Shown: positions 39,016 through 48,675 of the stretch, piece by piece
How positions within the stretch are numbered: position 1 is the first letter of the stretch
Layout: every line of letters starts with the position of its first letter
Origin: Kumtagia sp963839725
Lineage (GTDB): Bacteria; Pseudomonadota; Alphaproteobacteria; Rhizobiales; Rhizobiaceae
Reading direction: 5' to 3'
Length of the DNA: 64,000 bases
NCBI GenBank assembly: GCA_963839725.1
Contig: CAWIWT010000043.1
Coordinates: forward strand, 1 to 64,000
Translations under genes and position numbers: made by a program
Notes under the pieces: model-generated
The model's database searches: none
Seen by the model: the letters and a program-made list of their open reading frames with translations, nothing else
Told to the model about the DNA's origin: nothing

Positions 39016-39552
39016 TCAGAGAGCGCGCATCGGCGAGTTGACCCTCTCAAGCAGCGCGAGCAACCCTTTTAGAATCTCGATCGGCGACGGCGGGCAACCT
39101 GGAATATGCAGATCGACGGGCACGACGTCCGACACGCCGCCCACCACCGCGTAGCTCCCCGCGAAACATCCGCCGTTGCGCGCGCAATCGCCGATAGCCA
39201 CCACCCATTTTGGATTGGGCGTTGCATCGTAGGTTCGCTTCAGCGCTTCGCGCATGTTTTTGGTGACCGGGCCTGTGACAAGCAGCACATCGGCATGGCG
39301 CGGCGACGCCACGAAGCGGATGCCGAAACGCTCGATGTCATAGAACGCGTTGTTGAGCGCGTGTATTTCAAGTTCGCAGCCATTGCAGGAACCGGCGTCA
39401 ACCGCCCGGATCGACAGGCTTCGCCCCAGCCGCCGCTTGTAAGCCGCGCCATCAAGCGCGCGAGCGAGTTCCTGCATCGCGGCATCGCTTGCCGGAGGCT
39501 TTCGCTCGGTGACGGGCGGCCGTATCAGGTTTGTGAAGAGAAGCTTGCGCAT
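39016..39552 (-). CDS. hyfI: Ehr/hydrogenase-4-type small subunit (HyfI/NuoB-like)
   Basis: A 178-residue iron-sulfur subunit of the NuoB/HyfI family. It has the four cluster ligands: SCNGCELEIHALNN, GDCARNGGCFAGSYAVVGG and IPGCPPSPIEILKGLL. It holds the N2-type [4Fe-4S] cluster at the junction of the peripheral and membrane arms, docking to the HyfG-like subunit. The stop is six bases from the next small membrane gene. The frame is complete. Confidence 0.9.
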   Translation of the reverse strand: MRKLLFTNLIRPPVTERKPPASDAAMQELARALDGAAYKRRLGRSLSIRAVDAGSCNGCELEIHALNNAFYDIERFGIRFVASPRHADVLLVTGPVTKNMREALKRTYDATPNPKWVVAIGDCARNGGCFAGSYAVVGGVSDVVPVDLHIPGCPPSPIEILKGLLALLERVNSPMRAL

Positions 39553-39564
39553 GACGGCGTGCCT

Positions 39565-41118
39565 TCAGAGGTCGTGACCGGAATAGGAGCAATTGAACGA
39601 CTTGTTGCAGAGCGGAAAGTCGGCGACGATGTTTCCCTCGATCGCAGCTTCGAGCAGCGGCCACTGAAACCACGACGGATCGCGCAGGTGGCACCGTTCG
39701 ATCCGGCCGCCTTCGCCGATGCGCAGCCAGGCCAGAATGTCGCCCCGGAACCCTTCGACGAGCGCCATGCCTTCCCGCGTTTCATTTGCTGGCGCAACCT
39801 CGACGCGGACCGGACCGTCGGGCAGCCGTTGCAGGATTTGTTCGATCAGAGACAGGCTCTGCTCGACCTCACGGATGCGAATCCAGACACGGGCGTTCAC
39901 ATCGCCCTCCTGGAGGCGAGGCACATCGAAGGCGAGTTCATCATACGGTGGATAGCCGGGAGCCCGCCGCGCGTCGAAATCCCGTCCGGAGGCGCGGCCG
40001 ACATAGCCGCCAGCTCCATACTGCCGGGCGAGTTCTGCCTTGAGCCGTCCGGTCGCGACGGTTCTGTCCTGCAGCGAGGCCGTGTTGTCGTAGAGTTCGA
40101 CTAGGGCGGGAAAGCGCTGCCTGGTCTCGGCGATCAGGGATTGGACCGCGGACGCCCCCTCACCGTTCAGATCGCTTGCCACGCCTCCCGGCACGATGCG
40201 GTCGCGCATCAAACGGTGGCCAAAGGCCGCATCGCCCGCGCGCAACACACGTTCGCGCAGCACGCCGCAATGCGTATGCATGAGAGCGAAGGCGGCGTCG
40301 TTGCAGATGGCGCCGATGTCACCGAGATGGTTGGCGAGACGCTCGAGTTCGGCCATGAGCGCGCGCAGCCAGACCGCGCGAGACGGAACACCGACGTTCA
40401 GCGCCGCCTCGACCGCTCGGGCGAAGGCGAGAGAATAGGCTACGGTGCTGTCGCCGGAGGTTCGGCCCGCCAGTAAGGCCGCACGCGCGACGGGCGACCC
40501 AGCCATCAGGCCCTCTATGCCCTTATGCACATATCCGAGGCGCTCCTCCAGCCGAACAACCGTTTCGCCGCTGGCGGTGAAGCGAAAATGCCCCGGCTCG
40601 ATGATGCCGGCATGCACAGGCCCGACCGGGATCTGGTGCAGGCTCTCGCCTTCGGCGGGCAGGAATGGGTAGGGAGGCGCGGTCGCCGCTGGCATCTCGA
40701 CGCGCGCTCCGAGCGGATGGCTAACGCCCCATTGGCCATGATCAAGCCAGGGGCGGATGTCCGGCAACCCTTCCGGCACAAGCCCAAACAGGTCCGCCGC
40801 CGCGCGCTCAAGGCGCAATGCGGGCGGATGCAACCGGCCGACGGATGGATAGCGGCCATCCGGGCATTCCAGACTGACAACGCCGAGATCTTGCGCCTCG
40901 CCGAGAAGCGCCATGTGGACGGCCTCCGGTTCACCCCAGAGACCAAGTAGACTGCAGCGGCCTCCGGCCAGCTGTTCAGCTACGAGGTTCCAACCCTTCT
41001 GGGTTACGATGGCGCGCGTCCAAGGGAAGTGATGGTTGACGCGACGGCCAGCCTGAATGATCTCAGTCAGAGCGAGCACGCTCCTTTTCTTCATCCGCTT
41101 CATGCCAGTCCGCTTCAT
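39565..41118 (-). CDS. hyfG: Ehr large subunit, HyfG/NuoCD-like, lacking Ni ligands
   Basis: A 517-residue fusion of a NuoC-like N-terminus and a NuoD/hydrogenase-large-subunit core. ATG 41118 overlaps the hyfF stop as ATGA. Core motifs: GPVHAGIIEPGHFRF, GYVHKGIEGLM, then LLAGRTSGDSTVAYS where hydrogenases have the RxCGxC motif. The C-terminus is DFPLCNKSFNCSYSGHDL, not DPCxxC. Both nickel-binding CxxC pairs are therefore missing, as in energy-converting hydrogenase-related (Ehr) complexes. The subunit probably couples redox or conformational change to ion pumping, rather than making or using H2. Confidence 0.88.
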   Translation of the reverse strand: MKRTGMKRMKKRSVLALTEIIQAGRRVNHHFPWTRAIVTQKGWNLVAEQLAGGRCSLLGLWGEPEAVHMALLGEAQDLGVVSLECPDGRYPSVGRLHPPALRLERAAADLFGLVPEGLPDIRPWLDHGQWGVSHPLGARVEMPAATAPPYPFLPAEGESLHQIPVGPVHAGIIEPGHFRFTASGETVVRLEERLGYVHKGIEGLMAGSPVARAALLAGRTSGDSTVAYSLAFARAVEAALNVGVPSRAVWLRALMAELERLANHLGDIGAICNDAAFALMHTHCGVLRERVLRAGDAAFGHRLMRDRIVPGGVASDLNGEGASAVQSLIAETRQRFPALVELYDNTASLQDRTVATGRLKAELARQYGAGGYVGRASGRDFDARRAPGYPPYDELAFDVPRLQEGDVNARVWIRIREVEQSLSLIEQILQRLPDGPVRVEVAPANETREGMALVEGFRGDILAWLRIGEGGRIERCHLRDPSWFQWPLLEAAIEGNIVADFPLCNKSFNCSYSGHDL

Positions 41119-42572
41119 CCCAGGATGTCCGCGACGTGCTGGAACCACGCCACCAGAGGTGGCGGCAGGTAGACGCCGGCCGCAAACACCAGTGCCAGGT
41201 GGGAATACATAGGCACGTAGGATGCCTCAGCCGGCGCGGTGCTTCCGCGTGGCTCGCCGAAGGCGACGCCGGTCAATCGAAGCAGCAGGGCGCCGAAGGC
41301 GAGCAGAAGCCCGAACACCAGCGGGATCGCCAGAAGCGGTTGTCTTGCAAATGTCGAACTCACGACCAGGAATTCGCTCATGAAAATGCCAAGCGGCGGG
41401 AGGCCGGCGATGGCGACGACGCCGATGACAAGTGCCCAGCCCAGCCCGGGTTGGGTTTCCGTCAACCCCCTTATGTCGGCGATCTTCTGTGTACCCTTGA
41501 CCTGCGCGATGTGGCCGACCGCGAAAAAAATCGCCGACTTGGTCAGGCTGTGCATCACCATGTGCAGCAGACCGGCGAAGTTGGCGAGCGGGCCACCCAT
41601 GCCGAAAGCAAACACGATGATGCCCATGTGCTCGATCGAGGAGTATGCGAACAGGCGTTTGATGTCGCGGCGGCGGTAGAGCATGAAGGCCGCGAAAATG
41701 AGGGAGGTGAGCCCCATCGTGATCATCAGCGGCCCCGGCGCGATCGCGTCCGGGCTTGCGGCGAGCAAGAGCTTGAAGCGCAGCACCGCATAGAGCGCGA
41801 CATTGAGCAGCAGGCCCGACAGCACCGCGGAGATCGGCGTCGGGCCTTCGGCATGCGCGTCGGGCAGCCAGGCATGCAGGGGCGCAAGGCCGACCTTCGT
41901 CCCGTAACCGAGCAGCAGGAAGACGAAGGCGACGTTGAGCAAGGCCGGGTCGAAACGCGCCGCCTGCTCGATCAGCACCGTCCAGACCATCGCATTCGTG
42001 CCCTCGCCGACGATCGGCTGGGCGGTCATGTAGACGAGGATGGTGCCGAAGAGTGCAAGCGCGATGCCGACGCTTCCCAGAATGAAATATTTCCAGGCCG
42101 CCTCCAGTGCTTCATGCGTGCGATAGATACCGACCATGAGCACGGTGGTCAGCGTGGCGAGTTCGACCGCCACCCACATCAGGCCTATGTTGTTCGACAC
42201 GAATGCGAGGTTCATGCCGAACATCATGACCTGGTACATCGCGTGATAGAATCGCAGGTTGAGCGCGGTCAAGCGGCCGGTCTCCAGCTCATGCGCGATG
42301 TAGGAAGCGCTGAACACGCTGGTCGTGAAACCGACGAATGTGTTGAGCACGATGAACACGATGTTGAGGTCATCGACCAGCAGATACTGCCCTGGTTGTG
42401 GCCGCTCGGTGATGAACAGCGAGAGGGCGGCGAGCAAGGTCAGAAAACTTGCGGCCACGTTCAGGCGCGCTGTCACCCGGTAGTTCGGCAATGCTGCCAG
42501 GAGAGCGGCAGCACCGATCGGTATCAGCAAAATGGCAGCAACGGCATCGAAGGAGAACGCGGTCATCGGCAT
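41115..42572 (-). CDS. hyfF: Ehr membrane subunit, antiporter-like (HyfF/NuoN-type)
   Basis: About 485 residues with at least 13 hydrophobic spans. It carries the proton-antiporter family motifs: LGYGTKVGLAPLHAWLPDAH (with the Lys), GPTPISAVLSGLLLNVALY and AYSSIEHMGIIVFAFG, and a pumping-channel Glu in MWVAVELATL. It moves H+ or Na+ across the inner membrane. The start could be ATG 42572 or 42566; either overlaps the hyfE stop. Confidence 0.9.
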   Translation of the reverse strand: MPMTAFSFDAVAAILLIPIGAAALLAALPNYRVTARLNVAASFLTLLAALSLFITERPQPGQYLLVDDLNIVFIVLNTFVGFTTSVFSASYIAHELETGRLTALNLRFYHAMYQVMMFGMNLAFVSNNIGLMWVAVELATLTTVLMVGIYRTHEALEAAWKYFILGSVGIALALFGTILVYMTAQPIVGEGTNAMVWTVLIEQAARFDPALLNVAFVFLLLGYGTKVGLAPLHAWLPDAHAEGPTPISAVLSGLLLNVALYAVLRFKLLLAASPDAIAPGPLMITMGLTSLIFAAFMLYRRRDIKRLFAYSSIEHMGIIVFAFGMGGPLANFAGLLHMVMHSLTKSAIFFAVGHIAQVKGTQKIADIRGLTETQPGLGWALVIGVVAIAGLPPLGIFMSEFLVVSSTFARQPLLAIPLVFGLLLAFGALLLRLTGVAFGEPRGSTAPAEASYVPMYSHLALVFAAGVYLPPPLVAWFQHVADILG

Positions 42573-43225
42573 TCGCCCCGGTAGTCGTCGAGCGCGCCGA
42601 GATCCACGGAATCGAACCTCTCGCGGATGCGGAACAGAAAGACGCCGATGACGATAAAAGCGATCAGGATCGAAAAGGCGACGCTGATCTCGACGACCAG
42701 TGGCATCCCCTTGGCTCCCGTCGCCGCGAGGACCAACCCGTTCTCCAGCGACATGAACCCGACAACCTGGCTGACGGCGTTCCGGCGGGTGACCATCACC
42801 AGCAGCCCCAACAATATTATCGACAGCGCGAAGGCCAGATCCTCGCGTGTCAGCGGATCGGCATCGTGAGTGACCCGCAGCATCAGAACCATGGACAGCG
42901 TCACCAGACCTATTCCGGCCAGCATGGTCGGGCCGATGCCAACAGCGGTCTCGATGTCGCGATGGATACCGAGCCTCTGAATGATGCGATGAAGCCCGAC
43001 AGGAATGACGATCGCCTTGAAAACCAGAGCAATCACCGCCGTCACGTAGAGATGGTGGGCGTCCTGAATGTAGGCCTGCCAAGCCACGGAGAGCGCCAGC
43101 ACGACCGCATGAAGCGCAAAGACGTTGATCAGCGCGAAAAGCCGATCCTGATACAGCATCATGAAACTGACCAGCACCAGGCCGCCGGCCAGCAAATGAG
43201 CGACATCGAAGGTGAGGCCGTCCAT
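42563..43225 (-). CDS. hyfE: Ehr membrane subunit HyfE-like
   Basis: A 220-residue protein with about seven spans, resembling HyfE (NuoK-like at its C-terminus: NAVSQVVGFMSLENGLVLAA with the conserved Glu). It begins MDGLTFDVAHLLAGGLVLVS. It overlaps hyfC by one base and hyfF by several, so the genes are translationally coupled. The role is a membrane arm subunit of the ion-pumping complex. Confidence 0.88.
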   Translation of the reverse strand: MDGLTFDVAHLLAGGLVLVSFMMLYQDRLFALINVFALHAVVLALSVAWQAYIQDAHHLYVTAVIALVFKAIVIPVGLHRIIQRLGIHRDIETAVGIGPTMLAGIGLVTLSMVLMLRVTHDADPLTREDLAFALSIILLGLLVMVTRRNAVSQVVGFMSLENGLVLAATGAKGMPLVVEISVAFSILIAFIVIGVFLFRIRERFDSVDLGALDDYRGECR

Positions 43226-44181
43226 CAGAGGCTCCGCGAGACGAACAGCAGCAGCGTACCGAGCAGCGCCAGCATCAGTGCTGCCCCGAGGAAATCCGGA
43301 ACGCGGAAGACGCGCATCTTGGCGATGGCGGTCTCGAACAGCGCGAGAAGAATACCGCAGGCGGCGAGCTTGCCGAGATAGGTGACGAGGCCCAGGACAA
43401 AGGAACCCGGCCCCGCCCCGGCTGCCGCCAGCCCCCAGGGCAGGAACACGCAGGAAACCAGCGAGACGTAGAGCAGCAGCTTCAGGAAGGTGGCGAACTC
43501 GATCATCGCCAGGTGGCGACCGGAATATTCCAGGATCATCGCCTCGTGAACCATGGTGAGTTCCAGGTGGGTCGCCGGATTATCCACTGGTATGCGGCCG
43601 TTTTCGGCGATCGCCACCATAACGAGCGCAATGAGCGCCATCCCGAGCGATACCCGCAGGCCGACTTCCGACGAGCTCATGAAAGCGGCAACCGTGGAAA
43701 GTTGAGTCGCCCCGGCGACGAGCGCGAGGCTGAACACGATCAACAGCATGGCGGGTTCGGCCAGCGAGGCGATCATTACCTCACGGCTGGATCCTATGCC
43801 ACCGAAGCTCGTGCCGACATCCATCCCCGCCAGCGCCAGGAAGAATCGCGCGCTTCCGAGCAGCGCGACAATGGCTATGAGGTCGGCCGTCCAACTGAAT
43901 TTGAGACCCGCAGCGAATGTCGGAATGAGCGCCGCACCAACCCAGGTCGCGGCGAAGATCAGATAGGGCGTGACGCGAAACAGCCAGGATGCGTTGTCGG
44001 CGAGCACGACCTCCTTGCGCATGAGCCGCAGGAGGTCGCGATACGGCTGGATCAGGGAAGGCCCCTGGCGCCGCAGCAGCCTCGCCTTCACCTTGCGTAC
44101 GAAGCCGGTCAAGAGCGGCGCCAGCAAGAGCACCAGCAGCATCTGTGCGCCCTGGGTAACCAGATCGAGGATCAGGGCCAT
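43225..44181 (-). CDS. hyfC: Ehr membrane subunit HyfC/NuoH-like
   Basis: A 318-residue protein with eight spans that resembles NuoH/HycD/HyfC, the linker between peripheral and membrane arms: GPSLIQPYRDLLRLMRKE, then AENGRIPVDNPATHLELTMV, HEAMILEYSGRHLAMIEF, all family hallmarks with the acidic loop residues. ATG 44181 lies inside the end of hyfB. It is complete and shows no lesion. Confidence 0.92.
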   Translation of the reverse strand: MALILDLVTQGAQMLLVLLLAPLLTGFVRKVKARLLRRQGPSLIQPYRDLLRLMRKEVVLADNASWLFRVTPYLIFAATWVGAALIPTFAAGLKFSWTADLIAIVALLGSARFFLALAGMDVGTSFGGIGSSREVMIASLAEPAMLLIVFSLALVAGATQLSTVAAFMSSSEVGLRVSLGMALIALVMVAIAENGRIPVDNPATHLELTMVHEAMILEYSGRHLAMIEFATFLKLLLYVSLVSCVFLPWGLAAAGAGPGSFVLGLVTYLGKLAACGILLALFETAIAKMRVFRVPDFLGAALMLALLGTLLLFVSRSL

Positions 44182-46190
44182 AGTGCGAGCACCAGAAGCA
44201 AAGCGACAAGAAAGAGAAAGACGAGGGTCAGGTAACGGCGGATCGTCAGGAATTGCAGATGGTTCAGCCTCTCCGTGGCAAAATCGACGGCTCCGGCAAT
44301 CGGCTGGTAGAATGTCTCCCAGATCGGATCGTGCATTTCGACATGCAGGCGCGCCGCGTCCGTCGCGCCGGGCGGCGGCATCTCCACCTTTTCCACAGCA
44401 CGGAATGCGAACGTGCCGAAGACGCGGCGAATGGGCTGCGCGAAGCTGACGGCGGTATATTGCGCGGATGAAACCACATCCGGAAAACCGCAGCCCCAGG
44501 CGGGACCCCGCCGCAATGCCCGCGAGGCGAAGCGGTGAATGACGAACGCCGCGAGCGATGCCGAGATCGCGATGAACATGAACACCAGCAGGCCGTTGTA
44601 TGAACTGCGGCTTTCGGCGATCGGCACGATCGACAGCCAGGGTACGGCCGCCTGCACCGGCATGCGGCTGCCGAGAAGTGAGATCGTCACCGGCGACAGG
44701 CCGTCGATTACGAGACCCGGCAGGATGCCGGCAAGTAGGCAAAGCGTCGCGAGAATGAACATCGCCACCAGCGAATAGCGATCGACCTCATGTGTCTGCT
44801 CCACCGCCGCAGTGCGTGGCCGACCGAGGAACATGATCCCGAATGCCTTGACGAAGCAGGCCGCCGCCAGCGCCGCCGAAAGCGCCAGCAGGCCGCCGAT
44901 AGCGGGCACCATGACCTTGAGCCCCCATTGCGGCAGGTCGGGGCTTTGCAGAATGGCCTGGAAGGCGAGCCATTCGGAAACGAACCCGTTGAAGGGCGGG
45001 AGCGCCGAGATCGCGACGCAGCCGACGAGAAAGACGAAGCTGGTGAAGGGCATGCGGTGGACGAGACCGCCAAGCTTCTCCATGTTGCGCTCGCCGGTCG
45101 CCGTCAGGACGGCCCCCGCGCCGAAAAACAGCAGGCTCTTGAAAAAGGAGTGATTGAGGACGTGGAACAGCGCGGCGGTCAACGCCAATGCCGCGGCCAG
45201 TCCCATCGCGTTGGCCTGAAAGGCGAGCGCGAGACCAAGGCTGACGAAAATGACGCCGATGTTTTCGATCGTGCTGTAGGCGAGGAGACGCTTGATGTCC
45301 TTTTCCATCAAGGCGTAGAGGATTCCCAAAACAGCCGTGAGGCCGCCGAGGAAAAGCACGACGACGCCCGACCACCATGCCGGCGGGCCGGCAAGGTCGA
45401 AGATCACTCGGATGAAACCGTAGACGGCGACCTTGGTCATGACGCCGCTCATAAGGGCCGAAACATGGCTCGGTGCTGCCGGATGAGCGAGCGGTAGCCA
45501 GACATGCAGGGGGACGAGACCGGCCTTGGAACCCGCGCCAAGCAGCATGAGAGCCAGGACGGCGGTGGCGACGAGCGGGACGGGCTCGGCGGCGCGCATT
45601 GCGTCGAACGTATAGTTTCCGCCTGGTCCGGCCAGCAGGCCGAAAGCCAGCAGCAGTGCCAGCGTGCCGAAGCTCGCCATCACCAGATAAATGTAGCCCG
45701 CCCTCGTATTGTCCTGTTCGCGATGGTGGGCCATGACGAGCGCCCATGAGGCAAGCGACATGAATTCCCAGGAAAGCAGGAACGTGAACGCGTCGTCGGC
45801 CAGCACGACGAGATTCATTCCCGCGAGGAAGGTGGGGAAGAATGGCAGCACCCTGTGTGGCGCGGGTTCGTGATCGCCATATCCAAGGCCGTAGAGGCTG
45901 GCCACGGCGCCGCCGAGATTGACGACTACAAGAAAAAACGTCGACAGCGCATCCAGGCGGAAATGAGCGCCGATCCACGGTAGTCCGAGCGGCAGTGTGA
46001 CCGCCGATATGGAAGCCGGGTCGGCTGCAAGGCGGCTCACGACGGCCAAGAACATAACGGTCGAAATGCCGAGGGTAGAGTGATAGATCAGAGGCGTCGC
46101 CGCCCCGCGCCAGCTGACGGCAACCGCAATGACCGCGGTTCCCAAGAGTGTGGCGACACCCCACAACAGGATCGCGACACCCGAAATCAC
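44172..46190 (-). CDS. hyfB: Ehr membrane subunit, antiporter-like (HyfB/NuoL-type)
   Basis: A 672-residue protein, GTG start at 46190 overlapping the XRE stop as GTGA. It has about 16 spans, with antiporter motifs including LLSWEFMSLASWALV, GAGSKAGLVPLHVWLPLAHP, APSHVSALMSGVMTKVAVYG and LAYSTIENIGVIFVSLG. The C-terminal extension (RRGPAWGCGFPDVVSSAQYT) is typical of HyfB. It is the first structural gene of the operon and the largest ion-channel subunit. Confidence 0.92.
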   Translation of the reverse strand: MISGVAILLWGVATLLGTAVIAVAVSWRGAATPLIYHSTLGISTVMFLAVVSRLAADPASISAVTLPLGLPWIGAHFRLDALSTFFLVVVNLGGAVASLYGLGYGDHEPAPHRVLPFFPTFLAGMNLVVLADDAFTFLLSWEFMSLASWALVMAHHREQDNTRAGYIYLVMASFGTLALLLAFGLLAGPGGNYTFDAMRAAEPVPLVATAVLALMLLGAGSKAGLVPLHVWLPLAHPAAPSHVSALMSGVMTKVAVYGFIRVIFDLAGPPAWWSGVVVLFLGGLTAVLGILYALMEKDIKRLLAYSTIENIGVIFVSLGLALAFQANAMGLAAALALTAALFHVLNHSFFKSLLFFGAGAVLTATGERNMEKLGGLVHRMPFTSFVFLVGCVAISALPPFNGFVSEWLAFQAILQSPDLPQWGLKVMVPAIGGLLALSAALAAACFVKAFGIMFLGRPRTAAVEQTHEVDRYSLVAMFILATLCLLAGILPGLVIDGLSPVTISLLGSRMPVQAAVPWLSIVPIAESRSSYNGLLVFMFIAISASLAAFVIHRFASRALRRGPAWGCGFPDVVSSAQYTAVSFAQPIRRVFGTFAFRAVEKVEMPPPGATDAARLHVEMHDPIWETFYQPIAGAVDFATERLNHLQFLTIRRYLTLVFLFLVALLLVLALWP

Positions 46191-46591
46191 GCCGCCGTCC
46201 TCCCGCTGACCTCGGCCTCTGCATTGTCGTCGCCAAGAATCCTGGCGGGGTCGAAGCCCGCCTTCAGTCGCACGCCACGCCCGCCGGTGACGCTGGCCGC
46301 GCCCTCCGTGATCAATTCGATACCGGCAACATCAAGCGCTCCAATCAACTTCATAAGGGAGTCGACGTTGCCTCGGATGATCGCCTCGCTGGCCTCCATG
46401 CGCTGGATGGTCGGCAACGAAAGGCCGGACAACTCGGCGAGCCTGCGCTGGTCGATGCCGAGCAGCGCCCTTGCGGCGCGCAATTGGGGAGCTGTTATCA
46501 AAGGTCGCCGTTGTCCGCTTTGAGACGTAAGGTCTTCTCGCTGCAGCATATGTTGAAATGTGCCATCGTCAACTACTGATGTGTGGGCCAT
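46187..46591 (-). CDS. XRE-family DNA-binding protein, first gene of the Ehr operon
   Basis: About 134 residues with an N-terminal extension and a helix-turn-helix: LITAPQLRAARALLGIDQRR, LAELSGLSLPTIQRMEASE, then a short C-terminal domain (LDVAGIELITEGAASVTGG). The start could be ATG 46591 or a later ATG (MLQREDL); the DNA-binding part is unaffected. Its stop overlaps the hyfB start, so it is co-transcribed and may regulate the operon. Confidence 0.8.
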   Translation of the reverse strand: MAHTSVVDDGTFQHMLQREDLTSQSGQRRPLITAPQLRAARALLGIDQRRLAELSGLSLPTIQRMEASEAIIRGNVDSLMKLIGALDVAGIELITEGAASVTGGRGVRLKAGFDPARILGDDNAEAEVSGRTAA

Positions 46592-47187
46592 CGCTATCGT
46601 GCGGCGTCCAAGCCGTTGCGATCTAAAAAGGCGACAGTGGCAAACCGCCAGCACCGAGCAAGGTGCATTTGAGACTGACGTCAATTGACAAAACCGAACG
46701 TTGCTCGGGACACAGTGGGGCTTTTTCAAAGACAAACGAGAAATGGCAGGCCAATGATCTTCCGCGACTAGTGAATGACTGCCGCGGATTGGAGTTGCCC
46801 TTCACATACTTAAAGGTCCGCAACCGGTTCAGCTCCCGACCTCTGGTATCGTCATTGCGAAGGTCAGTAACGGGACCCCAAAGCAGACGGTTGCCAGGCC
46901 TCTCGGAAGGTTCGGAAAGGGCGCACGACCACTGAGGAGATCGGTCCGCCAAATTCCCGTTTTCTCCGCCTCGACAGCCTGCTGCCCCAGGAACAGTCAG
47001 CGAGATCTCGCTGTCGCGGGTTACTTCGCGTGCCTCGGCCGTGACGTGCTGCGCTGCGCGGGGTACTATCGAATTAAAGGGTGCAGGCATCATGCGCCGG
47101 CGCCGAATTCAGCGGCCATCGAGCGGCAATTGATCAAGCTCGGCGAGGACACCAAAGCGCAATTCGTCCAGACTCGGAGGGGACCAT
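46592..47187. other. No gene recognised; likely promoter region of the Ehr operon and of the next gene
   Basis: Frames on both strands lack start, motif and codon support. The first 100 bases should carry the promoter of the XRE-hyf operon, and the last 50 that of the polysaccharide-lyase-like gene; I see no clear consensus. Confidence 0.5.
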
Positions 47188-48288
47188 ATGAACTGCTGGA
47201 GGACGATTCTTTGCCTGTACATTGTCGTGCCCGGGCCCACTTCGGCCGGTGATGCGTGGTTGGACGACTTTTCGACGTCAGAACTAGATCGCGGCCTGTG
47301 GTGTCCCTGCCAGATAAATATGAACAGGGCCCCGGTTGAGTTTCTGCACGATCCCGATGATGCGGCCAATCAATATGCACGGATCACGGTCGACATCAAT
47401 TCGCTCGGCGGCAATGTGTGCCGCAAGGCGGCGCCGGACGACGAATGTGGAAAACCCATCTCGGCATTCTCACTATCTCCTGACCGGCCTCGTGCAGTCG
47501 AAGAACCGGATGCGCCGAAGCTCCTTGCGCCAAGTTTCATCGATGAACCAAGAATGGCTCGGGTGGCGGCCATCGACACAAATGGAGACCCCTACTGTGA
47601 CAGCGCAATTATCGAAAAGGCGATAGCAGCGGGCGAGGAAGGACGATGCATCCAGCGACAGGAACTGCGCTTTCAATCACAGTACACCCATCCCGCCGAC
47701 GAGCCATTCACTTACAAGCTACGTTTCCGCATGCCGGCATTTATTCAGGACACGAAGAACTCGGTCCGTTGGGTGACCGCGCAGTGGAAACAAGAGCCTA
47801 TCAGCCCCGCCTACAACGACCCCAGTCCGGTGTTGGCCCAACGCTTCGACGACGGCGTGCTGCATGTGACCGTTCAAGACGAAGATTGCCGGTGCCGAGT
47901 GGCGTCTGCACCGATGCCTGACGGCTCAATCTGGCCTGCCAGATCCGAGGTTGCACATGACTGCATATCAACTCGGTTAGGCGATCCTGAGAACACAGCG
48001 TGCACACCGCACCTTTCTCTCGAATACGGTGCGGATCCCGTTCTGCCCTCTGCGCGCGGAGCGTGGGTGGACATGCAATACAGGGTGCAGATGAGTCGGT
48101 CGAAGACCGCAGCAATCGAGATCTATGCTAATGGCCGATTCATCGTGAGGGTCACCGGAAAGATCGGCTATGAACCGGCGCCCGGCAAGATATCGCTGAC
48201 CAAATTCAAGATCGGCCACTATCGCGATTACCTGCCTTCTGTCGATACCATGGACATCGACCGGGTTGAGGTTGAGCGGTCCGACTAG
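47188..48288 (+). CDS. Secreted polysaccharide-lyase-like protein (PF14099 type)
   Basis: A 366-residue protein with a short signal peptide (MNCWRTILCLYIVVPGPTSA). The mature domain has RQELRFQSQYTHPADEPFTY, LRFRMPAFIQ, VRWVTAQWKQEP and a C-terminal YRDYLPSVDTMDIDRVEV. The layout fits the concanavalin-like jelly roll of heparin-lyase-type family proteins. The cysteine content (CRCRV, DDEC, GEEGRC) suggests periplasmic disulfides. The substrate cannot be given. Confidence 0.7.
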   Translation: MNCWRTILCLYIVVPGPTSAGDAWLDDFSTSELDRGLWCPCQINMNRAPVEFLHDPDDAANQYARITVDINSLGGNVCRKAAPDDECGKPISAFSLSPDRPRAVEEPDAPKLLAPSFIDEPRMARVAAIDTNGDPYCDSAIIEKAIAAGEEGRCIQRQELRFQSQYTHPADEPFTYKLRFRMPAFIQDTKNSVRWVTAQWKQEPISPAYNDPSPVLAQRFDDGVLHVTVQDEDCRCRVASAPMPDGSIWPARSEVAHDCISTRLGDPENTACTPHLSLEYGADPVLPSARGAWVDMQYRVQMSRSKTAAIEIYANGRFIVRVTGKIGYEPAPGKISLTKFKIGHYRDYLPSVDTMDIDRVEVERSD

Positions 48289-48675
48289 CCTGCCGGCTCT
48301 TGGCCCTCAACGCCTGAGGAAGGCTTTCGAAAGAGAGGCATACGGTAAAGATATTCGTGCGCCCTGGTCACTGAGCCGTACTATTCGTCCATGGCGGACC
48401 GGAAGGATGCCCGTCGCGTCTGCTTTTGCGCTTTCGGACAGGCACTTTGAAGGGCTGCAAGGCGGCGCATTGCAGCCGCGCGTGAGTTCGTGTTTTGCAG
48501 CGTCAACTTGCAGTTTAATCGCGCATAGCTCCTTCCCACCACCTCGCTAGCTCACTGGATCGAAGTACGAGGGGCTGAATTGGATTGCATTTGTCTTGAT
48601 GGCTTCGAATGCCATTGGATCCGAAGTTTATATAATTTCTTGTCGCATCAGCCCGAGCAGCACTAAAAGGGTTGC
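48289..48675. other. No gene recognised
   Basis: Short frames are unsupported. The last 15 bases hold an AAAAGGG ribosome-binding site for the gene at 48676. Confidence 0.5.

Noticed and set aside
41136..42584. Long plus-strand open frame opposite hyfF
   Set aside because: Highly charged, low-complexity translation antisense to a clear membrane protein; a shadow frame.
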